Shown here: positions 44,254 through 56,329 of the stretch, piece after piece
Layout: the number at the start of each line of letters is the position of its first letter
Numbering within the stretch: position 1 is the stretch's first letter
Made by a program: the position numbers and the translations under genes
Assembly (NCBI RefSeq): GCF_963576675.1
Contig: NC_088913.1
Location: forward strand, 83,451,001-83,515,000
Length of the DNA stretch: 64,000 nucleotides
Direction: 5' to 3'
Origin: Euphorbia lathyris
Taxonomy: Eukaryota; Streptophyta; Magnoliopsida; Malpighiales; Euphorbiaceae
The notes under the pieces: model-generated
Told to the model about the DNA's origin: nothing
What the model saw: only the letters and a program-made list of their open reading frames with translations
Databases searched by the model: none

Positions 44254-44374
44254 CTTCATCGTGAGGAAAAGTCCCAGATTGTGGTTCGGTCTGAATTATT
44301 ACCCAGCACATTAGCAACAAAAGCACGACAAAGCGGCCAAAATTGGCAGTGAAAGAAGGAGGAAGTTTCGCCAT
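44254..44374 (-). other. Signal-peptide first exon, probably of an LRR receptor-like kinase
   Basis: From ATG 44374 the frame reads MAKLPPSFT, a hydrophobic core (VVLLLLMCWVII), then PQSGTFPHDE, and stops at a donor GAAG|GTATGA at 44254. The layout (signal peptide, a short D/E motif, phase-1 donor) is that of exon 1 in LRR receptor kinases of the RFK1/At1g53440 type, where the next exon starts with V-E/K-A-L. No LRR or kinase exon follows; the LINE fragment lies directly downstream. It may be a captured or stranded exon. Other secreted proteins remain possible. Confidence 0.4.
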
Positions 44375-45196
44375 CTTTCTTCATCCATCATTCCATAAGC
44401 TTGAAAAGATTACAGAGATTTATGGTTTCAAATAAGTCAGTCAAATATTAGACAGCTCAACACAAACTAGTAAATATTATTCAATGAATTCCACTGCTTG
44501 AACTTGGTAGTGAAGCATTGTTACATGAAAACAAAAACAAACAATTGAATACCAAACATAACAAAAATGAATTCCAGCAAATCAAACCCCATACCTGATT
44601 CAACCGAGTGTGGCCAGATTTAAGGAGGAAAAGGAACAGAGGTGTGGTGGAGAGAAGAGGAACGAACACAGAGTGTAAATGGGTCTAGGTTATCCCTTTT
44701 CGAGCGCCGGCAATGATTCCAACATCCTTCTCTCCAAAATCCCCAAATTAGAGCCATTCTCACCTTCATCCACTCCCCGTTTCGCAGCAAACCTCCCTGC
44801 TCTCTGGTCATTCGACTCACCAACTTCTTTCAACTCATTTTTCACAAATCTCACCTCTGGATCTAATAATCAGCAGCAGTCCCACGAGGACGATAAATGG
44901 AGAAAAAAAGAGAGATAAATTAACGAGGAATCGGCCTCGGAGTGGAGTTGAAGAGAAAAAGAGACAAATCGAGAGAGGTAAATTAACGGTAGAAGAAGAA
45001 CCGAGAAGAGAATGAGGTGGAAAACGCAGCCTTCAATGGAGATGGGGTTAGATCTTATGAGAAGGAGAAGAGGCAGATGGGTGGCGGTGCAAATGAGAAA
45101 TGATAACCCTAAAATCCAAATTTTTATATTTACAAATTGATCCCAATTAATTACAAATACCCCCCTCATTGCTGTATTAATTTCTAAAAATTTATA
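44375..45196. other. Region upstream of the first exon, unassigned
   Basis: Moderately GC-rich and gene-like, with overlapping short ORFs on both strands (for example plus 44679-44918, Ser/Phe/Asn-rich). None has a recognisable domain. It may include the 5'UTR and promoter of the minus-strand exon. Confidence 0.35.
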
Positions 45197-45526
45197 TTAG
45201 CACTATTTGCATCGATCGCTTATAAAGGACCGATGCAAATAATACACTTATTTGCATCGGTCCCTATAAAGTGGCCGATGCAAATAACTCAATTGATATT
45301 TGAATCGGCCTTCCTGAAAGGGTCTATGCAAATAATACAGCTATTTGTATCGGCCCGGTTAAAGGGCCGATGCAAATACTAAATGTTATGGCATTTGCAT
45401 CGGCTCCAAATAAAGGGTCGATGCAAATGGACCTTTTGCATCGGCCCCAAATAAAGGGCCGATGCAAATAGACCTTTTGCATCACATTTTATAAGGGCCG
45501 ATGCAAATGGTCATTTTTCTACTAGT
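45197..45526 (-). mobile_element. CACTA transposon end with subterminal repeats
   Basis: On the minus strand it begins CACTAGTAGAAAAATGACC at 45526. The next 330 bases carry at least ten copies, in both orientations, of GCATCGGCCC and GATGCAAAT words. A CACTA terminus followed by such subterminal repeats, where transposase binds, is characteristic of En/Spm elements. I find no opposite end in the window, so the element is truncated or its left end is degraded. Confidence 0.75.
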
Positions 45527-47600
45527 GCATTGAGCCCAAATCAAATGTAACCTATCTTAACCAAGTTGGGACTTATTCATTTGGCATCTCCAACTTGATA
45601 TAGTTTTAGTTCATTTGTTCAGTTAGTATAAATAAAAGCTTATTTATTCTTTATTTTGGATTCAAGTGGAATAAGAAGATGTACTCTTTTCTAATAAACT
45701 TCTTCCATTTTCAGTAACCTTTCTTATAATTATATATTTATATAGACATAGAATCATCCTGACACCCCTGATCATTTTGATTTTAGTGTATTGAACTCTT
45801 GGTCTTTTATTTCAACACATTAAACTTTTATTTTATTTTTTTCACATTAAGCCTCTGATAACTAAATTTTTTGGCTTTTAATGTAAAATTGGGTTAAAAG
45901 AGCGTTATTCATTGCATATGCATTCAAACTTTGTATTTGTATTAGTTGGAAAGCTATTTTTTTATATTTGCGATGTGGTTATAAATAAACCGTAAAAATC
46001 TTAAATGTAACTGTAAAAAATATATTTTCCATATAGAAATGAAAATGAGTAATATGTTTTGTTAACTAAATTAGATGTTCATAACTAGACATATTCACAT
46101 GCTTAGATACCCGCTCGGTCCATCCATATTCGTGTCCCTTGGATCGGGTTTGGACAAAAAAAATGACCTTAGGTCCAACCTGGCTAAAGCCCGTCTATTT
46201 TTTGGACGGATTTGAAATTTATAAAAATAGCACATGTCGGCCCAGCCCTGCCCGTCTATTAATATGAATTAGTAAATTTATATATTAATATTTACTTTTA
46301 AGTATAAATTTTATTTTTTATTATTAAAATTTATGTATATATATAAGTAGGTTGGAGATGCGGCGAACAATTCCATCCCCATCTCTATTCGTAATAGGAA
46401 TTCCTCATCCTTACCCCATTTTTGGGATGAATTTGTTTTGTCCCATGCCAATGAATAATGGTTATCCCATGGATATACCTACCACATTTTGTAATTTTTT
46501 CTAAACTAAATATAATTTATTTAAAAAAATATAAAATAATAAATCAGTTTTAACTAATAACAAAATGTTATTGGAAACTTTGACACATTATCGGAATTGA
46601 AACTTTTATTAGAATAAAAGATTATGAATTATGAAGTTTTAATTGTTTAGAATTCAATTGAAACATGGGAAAGTTGTAATTACGTTCAAAGTGGATTCTA
46701 CAGACAATAGGATATAATTGCATGTTAGGATTATTTTTTTTTAAACTATATTAATATTTAATATTTATGATATATAATATTTTAATATTACATTAGTATA
46801 TTTATGGGTATCCTCATGGTAACACTAAAGGTAATGGGTTGGGGATCTTCATGGGACGGGAATAACTATTACTGTCCCCAACTCTACCCCCGTGAATGGG
46901 AATAATTTTCTTTCCCATCTCTAGTCCTGTAAAAATTGGTATTGGGGAGTCCCCGATCCTAATGAGCAGGATCCAATGGATATGAGTGTTACATGCTCCA
47001 TTAATATGTCTAAACTTTTAAAAGTGTCCCAAGAGTCTCTTAACTTGCTTAAAATGTCTCGATAGTAAAATACATGTGAAGTGTATGTTGTGCGCACGTC
47101 TTAGAATGTTATGATATAATTCACAGAATATATTAAAACATATTAAAAAGGAAATCTTAATTACCCAAGGCTTAATAGGTTGTTGAAATGTTGGTGCAAG
47201 TGGTTGTAAGATCCTAGAATATAGTGTCAATGATATTCAATTCTGGCATAGTTGCAATTTGGGCATTTCCCGAGGAGAAAATCTTCGGTTAGTTCTTACA
47301 ATGGATAACCGTGAAAATTGTAACAAGTAATGCCGTCAAGAATCTCCTCAAATTGAGGATCATAACAAAAACATCGCTGTCGGATATTTTCCAAGAATTT
47401 TGGAGGAAATGATATTTCTTAGTCTTTTTCCATTATGTCATGAAGCATCTATATTATGAATTTTGTTACGCGAAAACCAAATATTAATATTTAGAATGTA
47501 GAAAGGTTATCGCGTCATAATATATGAAACAAATTGTTTTTATAAGTCGTAAATAAAATTTGATGGTTCTAATTAATATTGCATGGTTGTAATTAAATTT
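45527..47600. other. AT-rich spacer
   Basis: No gene. At about 46360-46940 runs of 'tcccc/gggg' words (CCATCCCCATCTC, GGGACGGGAATAAC) recur in opposite orientation, a possible degraded fold-back element. At about 46990-47070 short words resemble the neighbouring MITE at 47601. Confidence 0.4.
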
Positions 47601-48008
47601 GGCTTAATGCATCAACTTGTCCCAAAAGCTTGATTACCTCTAAACTTACAAAGTGTCTCTTTAGCCCCTCAACTTGCTTTAAAAAACCTATTTGTCACCT
47701 GAATTTTTTTAAAGTGACCTATTATTACAGTGATCCATTTGACCCCTATTCAAACTGGTATATATTTCAATTTGTCTAAACTTGTAAAAAAAATCAAAAC
47801 TCAAAAAATTAAGAGATAATTCGTGATTCTAAATCATTAAACCAAATTTACTTTTTATTTTTTTACACCTTTATGACATTTTTATATATTTAGGGACTTA
47901 ATCACGACAAATTTAAGTAAGTTTAAGGAGTTAATGAGACACTATGTAAGTTCAGAAGGCCAATCAACCTTTTTGGACAAGTTGAATGGGCAACTGATGT
48001 ATTAAGCC
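47601..48008. mobile_element. Fold-back MITE, 408 bp
   Basis: The left end GGCTTAATGCATCAACTTG and the right end (reverse complement GGCTTAATACATCAGTTG) form the terminal inverted repeat. The flanks ATTAAATTT and ATTAATTTA agree at 7 of 9 positions, hinting at a Mutator-like 9-bp duplication. Confidence 0.75.
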
Positions 48009-48663
48009 ATTAATTTAATGTAAACGACATGAAATCAATAATAAACAGAATTATTTTTCCTATTTTGGAACTCATTGTAAATGGAATAGAGTCCTTATTT
48101 TGCAACAAATATCAATCCTAACTCCAAAGTTTGTAGCAAACCTTGGGTGTCAAAAAGTTTGTGACTTCATACATACTTACCAACCAAATATTTTGTTGTA
48201 AAATAAAAAAGGGTTAATTCCAAAAGAAACCTTTGTGGTTACACTGTTTTGTAGATGGATGATTGTGTGTGTGTTTTTTTTGTCAAAACGAGACTGTGCT
48301 CGTCTACATTTGCAAATTGAAACTTGGTACATTTTAGGTGTTTTGTTATTGGCAAAGTGATTACAGCAACAAAATGTGGCATCAAGGCCATGGTTGGTAA
48401 AGGCGCGCCTGACTCGAGGCATTTGAGGTTAGCGCCTCAGTAGGTCTCAGACGGGGCGATGTCAGCAAGGCGCACACCTTGTGTCTTGAGTCAAGGCGCA
48501 CCTAGGTGCTGTTTTAAGGGGGTTTGAGGGTTTTTTCAACTTTTAATCATAGTCATAGAAAGTCTTTAGGATTGAAGGCTCATATTAAATTAGAAAAAGT
48601 GAAAGAAATAAAAGAGCAGCAACTGCGACCCTGAATGAAAAGTAGCAGCTGCTGCTTCTCCTT
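48009..48663. other. Spacer with MITE relic and a GGCGC-rich patch
   Basis: 48219-48330 resembles the left arm of the MITE at 10851. 48385-48520 contains repeated GGCGC/GCGCC words (AAGGCGCGCCTGACTCGAGGC); a related patch is at 50450-50545, suggesting the two arms of one element around the hAT relic. Confidence 0.5.
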
Positions 48664-50400
48664 GAAGCTCGTGACACTATTGACCCCATTCCTTTACAAG
48701 ATATAGACATGCCAATGAATGTTTGAGGGGTAGATTGGATGGAGAGGGATCGGATGAAAGATGAGCTAGTGTTCCCAAATGAAAATTTAACATGGGTTGA
48801 TGTTGTTGAAACACCTTTCCACATGATTTTGAATTGACAAAATTATTTAAGTTAATCCATGATTAAGGGGCAATTAAATTTAAGTGCTTTGATTTAATTA
48901 TACTAATATGTTTGTTCAATGTTGAGCATAAATATAAATATAAATGGAAATAAAAAGTAAGACAGGACGAAGTCAGCATGAGAATACAGCACAAGCTGAG
49001 TGGAGTGTAACTCAGCGTAATAAAAGATCTTCAGAATAGAAGCCTAAAGATCAAACAAATCAACGAAGCTGAGTGGAACGCAACTCAGTATCAAAAGTAG
49101 AAAAGTCTTCTTGAGAACTCTGTCTTCCAGAACGAAGCTGACCATGAAAGCTGAGTAAAAGAGAACTCAATATCTGTAACAATCGAAGACAACGACTATC
49201 AAAGACAAGCTGAGTGATCTTCAGGACAGCGCGAATGATTCGTTTGCTAAAAGACAAGATCCGACAACTGTCTGCACCAATAATAGAAACCTTGGAATTA
49301 CGCAAAAGCCAATTTCAAGATGCATGGGTCAACTGTTCTTTTGCTAAAAGACAAACTGGCACAAAAAGACGAAACCTACAAGAAGAAGACAAACCTGACG
49401 CCTGCGGAATTCAGACGACAGGATTGGCCTGCAAATCTGAAGCTGACCAGAGCCTTGTCTCAAAAAGGAGCCATTTGGATTCAACAGACACATCCAGAAT
49501 TCAAACGAACAAATCTTCAGAATACAACTATAAAAGGACAAGTATACTTCTTGGATCCTTTGCCGATTGTAAAAACAAAAAGAGAACAAGAGCATTCATA
49601 CAAAAGCACATCAATACAAGAAAGAGATCTTACACCAAACTTCTATTTCTGTGTAAAAGCTAGAGTGATTTTTGTAATCATCTAAAGTGTTCTTTGTCTG
49701 AAAAAGAACAAATTTTGTATCAATTGTAAAATTGAGAGAGTGTGCTGAGTACTCGGTTTGGTACTCAGTGGTAGAAAAAATTTAAGTGTGGGGTTGTAGC
49801 GCTTAGTGGAGTTGAGTAGACGAATAGAGGACGGTACTCTTGCATATTCAACTGCCTTATAAACGGTTTGTGCTCTACCTTTAAAGAGCTCAGTATTGAA
49901 TTTAAAAAGCCCGGAGGGATTCTGGGGACTGGACGTAGGCGGAGAGGCCGAACCAGGATAAGTCGTGCTGAGTAATTTCTAACTCTCCTTCAATATATAT
50001 CTGTATGTGTTGCTTGCTATATTTACTCAGTATATAAATTGCTTAAGCTGACACTGAGTAAATCAGAGTGCTGAGTTGGAAGCTGACTACAAAAGTGTCA
50101 TTTCCCAACTCACAAGTAAAACAGTTCTAGTCAGTATCTGACTAAAGCTGTCTTACGCCTCACTCGGCCACATTGACAAAAACTGAGTTTCGAAACTCAA
50201 AGAATTAAATTAAGTCAGCGCAATTAAAGCAAAAAAGTTACATTAGTTCCTAACCCCCCTTGGAACTAATCACAAGGGACCAACAGATGTTAGTAGGGTT
50301 GGTGGAGCTGAAGAAAGTGCTTATCATTCTAGAGGAGCAGGAAAATTTGTTAGTTTAGGAGAAGAAAGTGCTTATCATACTATTTGTGTCTGGTTTAGGA
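48664..50400 (+). pseudogene. hAT transposase C-terminal relic, split by a solo LTR
   Basis: The left piece (48664-48803) encodes DPIPLQDIDMPMN, one TGA, then DELVFPNENLTWVDV. The right piece (from 50286) continues in frame with SRVGGAEESAYHSR. The order fits the conserved C-terminal tail of plant hAT transposase-like proteins (DPI, LTW-DV, GA-EP-Y). The coding line is rejoined exactly when the LTR and one GATGT are removed. The flanking GGCGC patches may be the ends of the same element. Only this tail remains. Confidence 0.45.
48804..50285 (+). mobile_element. Sirevirus solo LTR, 1482 bp
   Basis: It starts TGTTGAAACACCTTTCC and ends GGGACCAACA, the reverse complement of the LTR ends at 13027 and 32061, so it is in the opposite orientation. 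It is flanked by GATGT at 48799-48803 and 50286-50290. The TATA box CTATAAAAGG is at 49528-49537. It is diverged from the 1349-bp LTR. The ORFs of 120-150 codons inside are not genes. Confidence 0.92.
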
Positions 50401-51194
50401 ATGTTAAGTACTGTTATTTATAATTTTATGTTTTTTTTTTTGCACGGCTGGTGTCGCTCGGGCATGCTTCTGAGTCTTGTGCCTTGCGCCTAGGCTCCAG
50501 AACCCTTTTTTGCCTTAGTACGCATTGCACCTTTCAAAACTATGTCGAATGCTCTGTAGTTTCTTATTGTTCTCTTTACTGGAAAGCTTTTCATTATTCT
50601 TATTGAAGAGCTTGCATGAGAATTGTTTTCTTTGAAATTGTTTTGCTGTTATGAACATTTGTTGATAAATAAATATATATATATTTTTTTTTTGTTATTT
50701 TTTCTATTTCAATGTTGTATTGCAATTCTCTTAATTGAATAGGGCCCTAATAATGATATCGTTACCAATAAATAAGAATTTAAAAAATTAAAAGTCATTT
50801 TTGCGACAGCTGTCGTTAATCCATGTAAGTAAATAGAAGTAAAAATTGTAGTTTCGGTGGTTTTCACCTGGTCAAGTGAATTTGGACAGTCATCGTTAGA
50901 TTTAGGAGGTGTAAATCTGAGCTTTAATCTCTACCTTATGATTGTAATAAACCTATATCTAACGGTGACTGACCAATTTGGTCCGTCATTGACCAAGTGA
51001 AAATTACTGAAATAGTCACAAAGATTGTTAGCAAATAGACATGTGTATGGAGCCATTGTCCTCATTTATTAGTTGCTTGGACATACTTATCTGGCATACC
51101 GCCCAGTCCGATTCGAACTTGCCTGCAATGAAATGGGTTTGGATTTCATCTCTAAAGCCCGATCAAACCCGGTTTGGCCTACCTTTATATTATG
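50401..51194. other. Spacer with a small inverted repeat
   Basis: At 50867-50994, TTTTCACCTGGTCAAGTGAA and the reverse complement of its partner (TTTTCACTTGGTCAATGAC) form a 45-bp imperfect inverted repeat, a possible small MITE. No gene. Confidence 0.45.
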
Positions 51195-51588
51195 GCACTG
51201 TTTGGGAATTAGCTGTTAGCTGATTGCATTAGCTGTTAATTGTTAGCTGATTACATTAGCTGATTTGACTAGCTGTTTGTGTAGACCTGTTTGATAAAAA
51301 TTAGCTGATTGATAATAGCGGTTTGTGCAAAAAGACGAATAAGGGCATTAATTTTGTCGCAGGAAAAGAGGGAGTCTTAGATAAAGAAGTCCATTAATTT
51401 TAATATTCCAAAACGCTAATTGAAAAAGCTCATTTTAAGAGCTTTTTCTAAATTAGCATTTTCATCCCAAAACTCTCTTCCAAACCTCTCTCTACCAAAC
51501 ACTCCAATCAGCGGTTTCAGTGGTCAAATCTCTAAAATTGGTCAAAACCGCTCTTTTTATCCCAAAACGCTCTTTACCAAATAGGGCT
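51195..51588. mobile_element. MITE-like element, about 394 bp
   Basis: The left end GCACTGTTTGGGAATTAGC and the right end (reverse complement GCCCTATTTGGTAAAGAGC) form an imperfect terminal inverted repeat. Inside are repeats of TTAGCTGATT and CGCT words. The flanks are AT-rich with no exact duplication; it is perhaps hAT-related. Confidence 0.6.
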
Positions 51589-52375
51589 AAATAATAAAAA
51601 CTACTCCAATAATCTTTCGTGAGATATCGATTGTTTTAGATACAACCTAATACTAATAATTTATTGCATAAATATATTGAAATTGTGGAATTATTTTCAT
51701 TTGCTCTACATATACGTAATCTTTATAAAAGAGAGAATTAGAAACTAGTTTAATTAAATTTCAATGAAAAAATTGATCAATGTAGAAAATAATGGCTCTA
51801 TTTTCATCAATTTTATATTATCGTTAGCTGTAAAAAAGAGAGATGGAAGATCTCATGAAAATAATTATAAATAAATAAATATAAGATGGTCTGGGGCTGG
51901 ATTTGGAAATTAGTTGAATTGGTTTCATGATATGGTATCAGAGCTTTTTGGATCAAACGGTCGATCGTTCGAGTCCTAACATCCTCACTAATTTATGAAA
52001 TTAAAAACACATAGTGGGATGAGTCTGTGTTGTATACACTACAAGTCTAGTAGGCATTTGCGTATGCGAGTGTATCAAGATATATGATTGGATCTTAATT
52101 ATTAGTTCAATTGGTTTCATGACAAAGTTAGATATTAATTTAAGATCTATGATTAAGTCTTAACTATTAGCTTGAGCTTTTAGTTTAATTGGTTACATGA
52201 TTGGCTGCATGACACGGCCGAGAGTTCAAGTCCTGACAACCTCATTGATTGGGCTTTAACTATCAGTTTGGAATCATAAAAACTTTTCAACTAGTTGGGT
52301 CTGAGTTTTTGGTTCCAATGCGTATTTTCTTGTAGTGAATTGTAACTAAACGTAGTCATTTATTAGTTGTTTTTA
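51589..52375. other. Spacer, no gene
   Basis: Short repeated phrases such as TTGGTTTCATGA occur but no coding region or terminal repeats. Confidence 0.4.
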
Positions 52376-52728
52376 GGCATAAGGTGGAACAATACCCTTA
52401 ATGTTTATAGCTATGAGCAATTTTACCCCTAATATCTAAATGGTGCAATTTTACCCCCTAAAGTTGGCAGTGAAGAGCAATTTTACCCTTAACGTTGACA
52501 AATTTGGTCAATTTCAGACATTATTGTAAAGCACAAATATTTTGTTTTCTGCACCAATTGCATATCAGTTCGTTTTAAAAAAAATCATATTTTCTGTGAT
52601 TTAATAATAGAATTGGAGGTTAATATTTATTAATTCGGTAAAATATTTTGATTATTTTTATCCAACTCGTAAAATAGACGATATATTTTTTAATTTTTTT
52701 CACGTCTACCTATATGTTTATGCAGTGG
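52376..52728. mobile_element. Fold-back MITE (ACCCCTAA family), right-truncated copy
   Basis: It shares the left arm and core with the MITE at 60882 (GAGCAATTTTACCC, AATTGGAGGTTAATATTTAT) in the same orientation. The right arm is absent after about 52728. Confidence 0.75.
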
Positions 52729-53470
52729 CGAATACATAATTACTCGATTGGGGGGAGGGCGATTTTACATGTGCGTTCGGATTTTTTTTTTTTTTTTGTA
52801 AAATTGGTTTCTAATGAATCGGTATTCTTAATTTCTTTGTAAATTTAAAATTTGCTTTCTCCAAGTAGATATATTGGGTTATAGTGTTATATGACTCAAT
52901 TTTAATTCAACTTATTTTTTTTTTCTTTTGTAATACTTTGTCAAACCAATAGAGATTGTGTCGTTTTTCCCTTGATGCATATAGTTCTACGATGTTAATA
53001 GTGACATGTTTTTTTTTTTTTTTTTTTGATGGAAGTTAATAGTGACATGTTAAAATATAAGAGTATATAATATATAATATATACTTCTATATATTTATAT
53101 TATTTTAAGATTAATATGTGTAAGCTCAAATTATCCATAAATTAGATCTCAAATTTATTTTCAATTCACCTATATCATGTTGAATGTATTCATACGTGTA
53201 ATATGGACCCACACATTTTATAAGTGGTTCCATTATTTTAATTATTACGTGGGGTCACAATATACATGTCCAAATGTGAATTGAGGGTCCTCCGAGTAAC
53301 ATGGAACACCCGGTGCTTAATATAAGAACTCATCTATTAAAGATGCTATATAAAAACATGAGACGTTCGAATCCTGAGTCAAGAATTAGAAGGAAAAAAA
53401 TCACTTATTATCTATTTATATTTAATAAAATATTAATCTATTTATATTTGATGAAATATTAATATATTCA
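52729..53470. other. AT-rich spacer with poly-T tracts
   Basis: Poly-T runs lie at about 52783-52797 and 53010-53027. The second sits between two copies of TTAATAGTGACATGTT (52993 and about 53037), so it could be a short retroposed tail with target duplication. Nothing coding. Confidence 0.4.
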
Positions 53471-54126
53471 GTTGCCATCAAATACTATAACCGCGAAAAA
53501 ATAATCACATGTTATTCTAATTTACTTGATTTTAAAAAGGGGAAAATTATAAAAAAGAATAAATATATAAATGACTATTTTTAATTACAAAGTAGGAAAA
53601 ACGAATTCCATTTAGATTAAGGAATTTTTCTATTTAAATTATTCTTAATTTCACGTGGTTTTCTACAACACAATTTAAGACAATTCCTTTAATATAATTA
53701 TTATTTTCATTACATTAAAACAATTATTGATATAATAATACATTTTGACACACTAAATATTAATAATTGATTTTTATCTATCAGCAATTAAAGTAAGATT
53801 CAAAAATAGAGATGTTTCTGCTTCATGATATAAAGGAAAATGATCAAGAATGTAAAATATCATTCCCTCCAACTTTTTTGAAAAAGAATCTCGAGAATGA
53901 TATTTTTTTCGGCGCTTCTAAATTTGTGGAGATTCCTGACGGTCTCTACTGTCTTACTTGCTATAGTTTTCATGGTTATCCGTTGTAAGAATTAACAAGA
54001 AACGAAAAAGAAAATTTCCTTCTCCTCCTTGAACGATGTTCGAACTGTGATTGCGCAACAATCGAATATCCTCGGGAATATCTGCTAGAACCATATGATG
54101 ACTTGCACCAACATTTCAATAAGCTA

Positions 54127-54329
54127 CAAAGAAAATTCAGTTCTTTCGAGGATTTAACAACGAAAATTAATTTCTTCAACGAGAAATCATGGAAACTAGT
54201 GAGTGAATTCGACATGAGAAAGGATAACAAAGAAAATTCAGTTCTTTCGAGGATTTAACAACGAAAATTAATTTCTTCAACGAGAAATCATGGAAACTAG
54301 TGAGTGAATTCGACATGAGAAAGGATAAC
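54127..54329. repeat. 101-bp tandem duplication in P3 copy B
   Basis: CAAAGAAAATTCAGTTC at 54127 recurs at 54228, with identical intervening sequence. 101 is not a multiple of three, so it shifts the frame. Perfect identity indicates a recent event. Confidence 0.95.
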
Positions 54330-54842
54330 ATGACAGCAAGATATTCCCAAGATTTCATTCCATCAATTTCTGAAGAAACTATATAAAGAGAGAATTGGGT
54401 TTGTGAAAGGGAAATACCTAGTAATATCCACCGAGATTCTCTTTCGACAATGTGAAGGAGATAAGATTATGTTCTTGGAGATTCTCTCAGAAGCATATTC
54501 TTTAGTTGAATCTCGATATTGTTCGATTTCAAGATTCGCCATCGAATTGAGATTCTGGCAAGTATGCCCTGAATTCGGAGGATTCTTTTGGAGAAACAAC
54601 AACTTGGAGAAAGATTTTCCGTTTTAAGGAAGTTTATGCAAGAAAAAAGAAACGTATTTGTGAAGAATTTTTCGCTTTCAATGGGTCCTTATTATTTGAT
54701 TAGAGGTGGATATTTTTCAAATATTAAGAATATTGAAGGAGGTTTAATTTTCTGGTATGTTCCAAATTTTTGGCAAGAAGGGTTTACTCATAAAGAAAAG
54801 GCTTGTTATTATAACACCGTAATTTTTTGGTATGGTTGGTAC

Positions 54843-55022
54843 TATAACATCCGTATGTAAAATTTAATTTTTATACTCAATATTAGATCGTGATATATTT
54901 TGACTTATTAATTAACCAATTGGATTTGAAAAAGTATATTATCGAAGTTAATTTAATGTCTCTAAGTGTAAATTAAAAAGTTGGAAGTAAATTTTAAAAG
55001 AAATTTTTGGTATGGTTGGTAC
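54843..55022. repeat. 180-bp insertion bounded by a direct repeat
   Basis: TTTTTGGTATGGTTGGTAC occurs just before and again at the end of the insertion, exactly 180 bp apart. Copy A has it once (about 12946-12962). The inserted sequence is AT-rich and matches nothing else in the window. Confidence 0.85.
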
Positions 55023-55271
55023 GGACATAACAAATCGAAATATGGTTGTTTTTACAATGGAGTAACAGCCCAGGAATGTGACTATCAAATGCTAGATTTT
55101 TTTTCTAGAGCAATAGTAAAATATTATAAGTAGTTTTTTTTTTGTGGTGGAAAGTATTGATAGTTACTGAAGTTTCTACAATGTTTCATAAAACAACTAA
55201 TCTCAATTTGGTATTAGAATCATTTAGTTTGGACATTATTTTCTGTTTTTTTAACGTAGAATTTGTGTAAT

Positions 55272-56253
55272 GAAATGCATTTCGCGGAAATATATTGACA
55301 TCATAAAGGACGTGTATGAGGGAGCATGCACGAGTGTACGTACTAGTGTTGGGAAGACTGGAGAGTTCCCTATTACGATTGGAGTGCATCAAGGTTCCGC
55401 ACTAAGCCCATTTCTTTTTGTCATCGTTATGAATGAACTAACAAGTTCATTTCAAGATAGTATACAATGGTGCATGTTGTTTGCAGATGATATTGTGTTG
55501 GTGGATGAGACGAAAGAAGAAATGGAGAGGAAGTTGGAACTATGGAGACAAACTCTAGAATCTAGAAGTTTTAAGTTGAGCCGAAGTAAGACAGAATATT
55601 TGGAGTGTAAGTTTAGCGGCCATAGAAGTAGGGAGGCAAGGACAATCACCCTAGATGGGAGAGTTGGTCATGCCTCGGATTGCTTCCGGTATTTAGGATC
55701 TATTATCCAAACGGATGGAGAAGTAGATGGAGATGTTGCTCATAGGATTAAAGCTGGTTGGTCGAAGTGGAAGAGTGCTACGGGTTTCCTTTGTGACCTC
55801 AGCATGCCTAATAGATTGAAGGGAAAATTCTACTGCACGGTAATCAGACCAGCATTGTTATATGGTACAGAGTGTTGGGTAGTGAAACACTGTCACATCC
55901 ATAAGATGTCGGTGGCGGAGATGTGTATGTTGAGATGAATGTGTGGTCATACGAGAAAAGATCGGGTGAGTAATGAAATAATTAGGACAAAAGTAGGGGT
56001 TACATCTACTGAGAATGAAATGAGGGAAAACCGACTAAGGTGGTTTGGCCATGTCAGACGTAGAGCGCTTGATGCGCCGGTTAGGAGGACCAGAGAGTGG
56101 CAAAGGGATGTAGTGGTGAGGGGTAGGGGAAGACCTAAGCAAACTTGGAGGAGGGTGATCGAGAGTGATATGAGTTTATTCGGGATTGAGGAAAATATGG
56201 TAGTGGATAGGACGAAGTGGAGGGAGAGAATTTGTGTTGCTGACACGATGTGA
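55272..56253 (+). pseudogene. RTE reverse transcriptase C-terminal part, one internal stop
   Basis: Residues cover [25 protein letters not shown], the catalytic LFADDIVLVDE, the thumb and a basic C-terminal domain (RLRWFGHVRRRALDAPVRR). The frame is intact except for one TGA at about 55936-55938, where the family has Trp. It continues to TGA at 56253. The N-terminal half, including the first catalytic Asp, was lost by 5' truncation. Confidence 0.88.
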
Positions 56254-56327
56254 TTTCACGGTTTTATATGATGGTTCATGTTAGCGATCCCAAATCATTT
56301 CGGGACTAAGGCTTTGTTGTTGTTGTT
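55272..56327 (+). mobile_element. RTE LINE, 5'-truncated copy B
   Basis: It starts inside the RT and ends GGACTAAGGC-TTTGTTGTTGTTG. It is inserted in block P3; copy A (about 32250-32380) lacks it. It is highly similar to LINE copy A but in the opposite orientation. Confidence 0.9.
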
Positions 56328-56329
56328 TA

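Larger units (their letters stand above)
53812..55135 (+). pseudogene. Unrecognised P3 gene, copy B (multiply broken)
   Basis: The start ATG at 53812 follows the conserved acceptor TTATCTATCAG. The same protein as copy A is readable in pieces: N-terminus with CLTCYSFHGYP, then TAA at about 53977; a middle part; 54403-54627 matching copy A's ISTEILF to DFPF; and 54631-54860 with FWYVPNFWQEG. Lesions are the TAA, a 101-bp tandem duplication (54127-54328), loss of about 80 bp around 54340, one T deleted at about 54626, and a 180-bp insertion at 54843-55022. None coincides with those of copy A, so each copy decayed independently. Confidence 0.75.
53471..55271 (+). repeat. Block P3, copy B, left part
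   Basis: Same orientation as 11622-13026 plus 32062-32250. It contains the P3 coding region without the Sirevirus and is interrupted at about 55272 by the RTE LINE. Confidence 0.9.

Noticed and set aside
49214..49685. Two plus-strand ORFs of 120-150 codons
   Set aside because: They lie wholly inside a Sirevirus solo LTR with proven target duplications.
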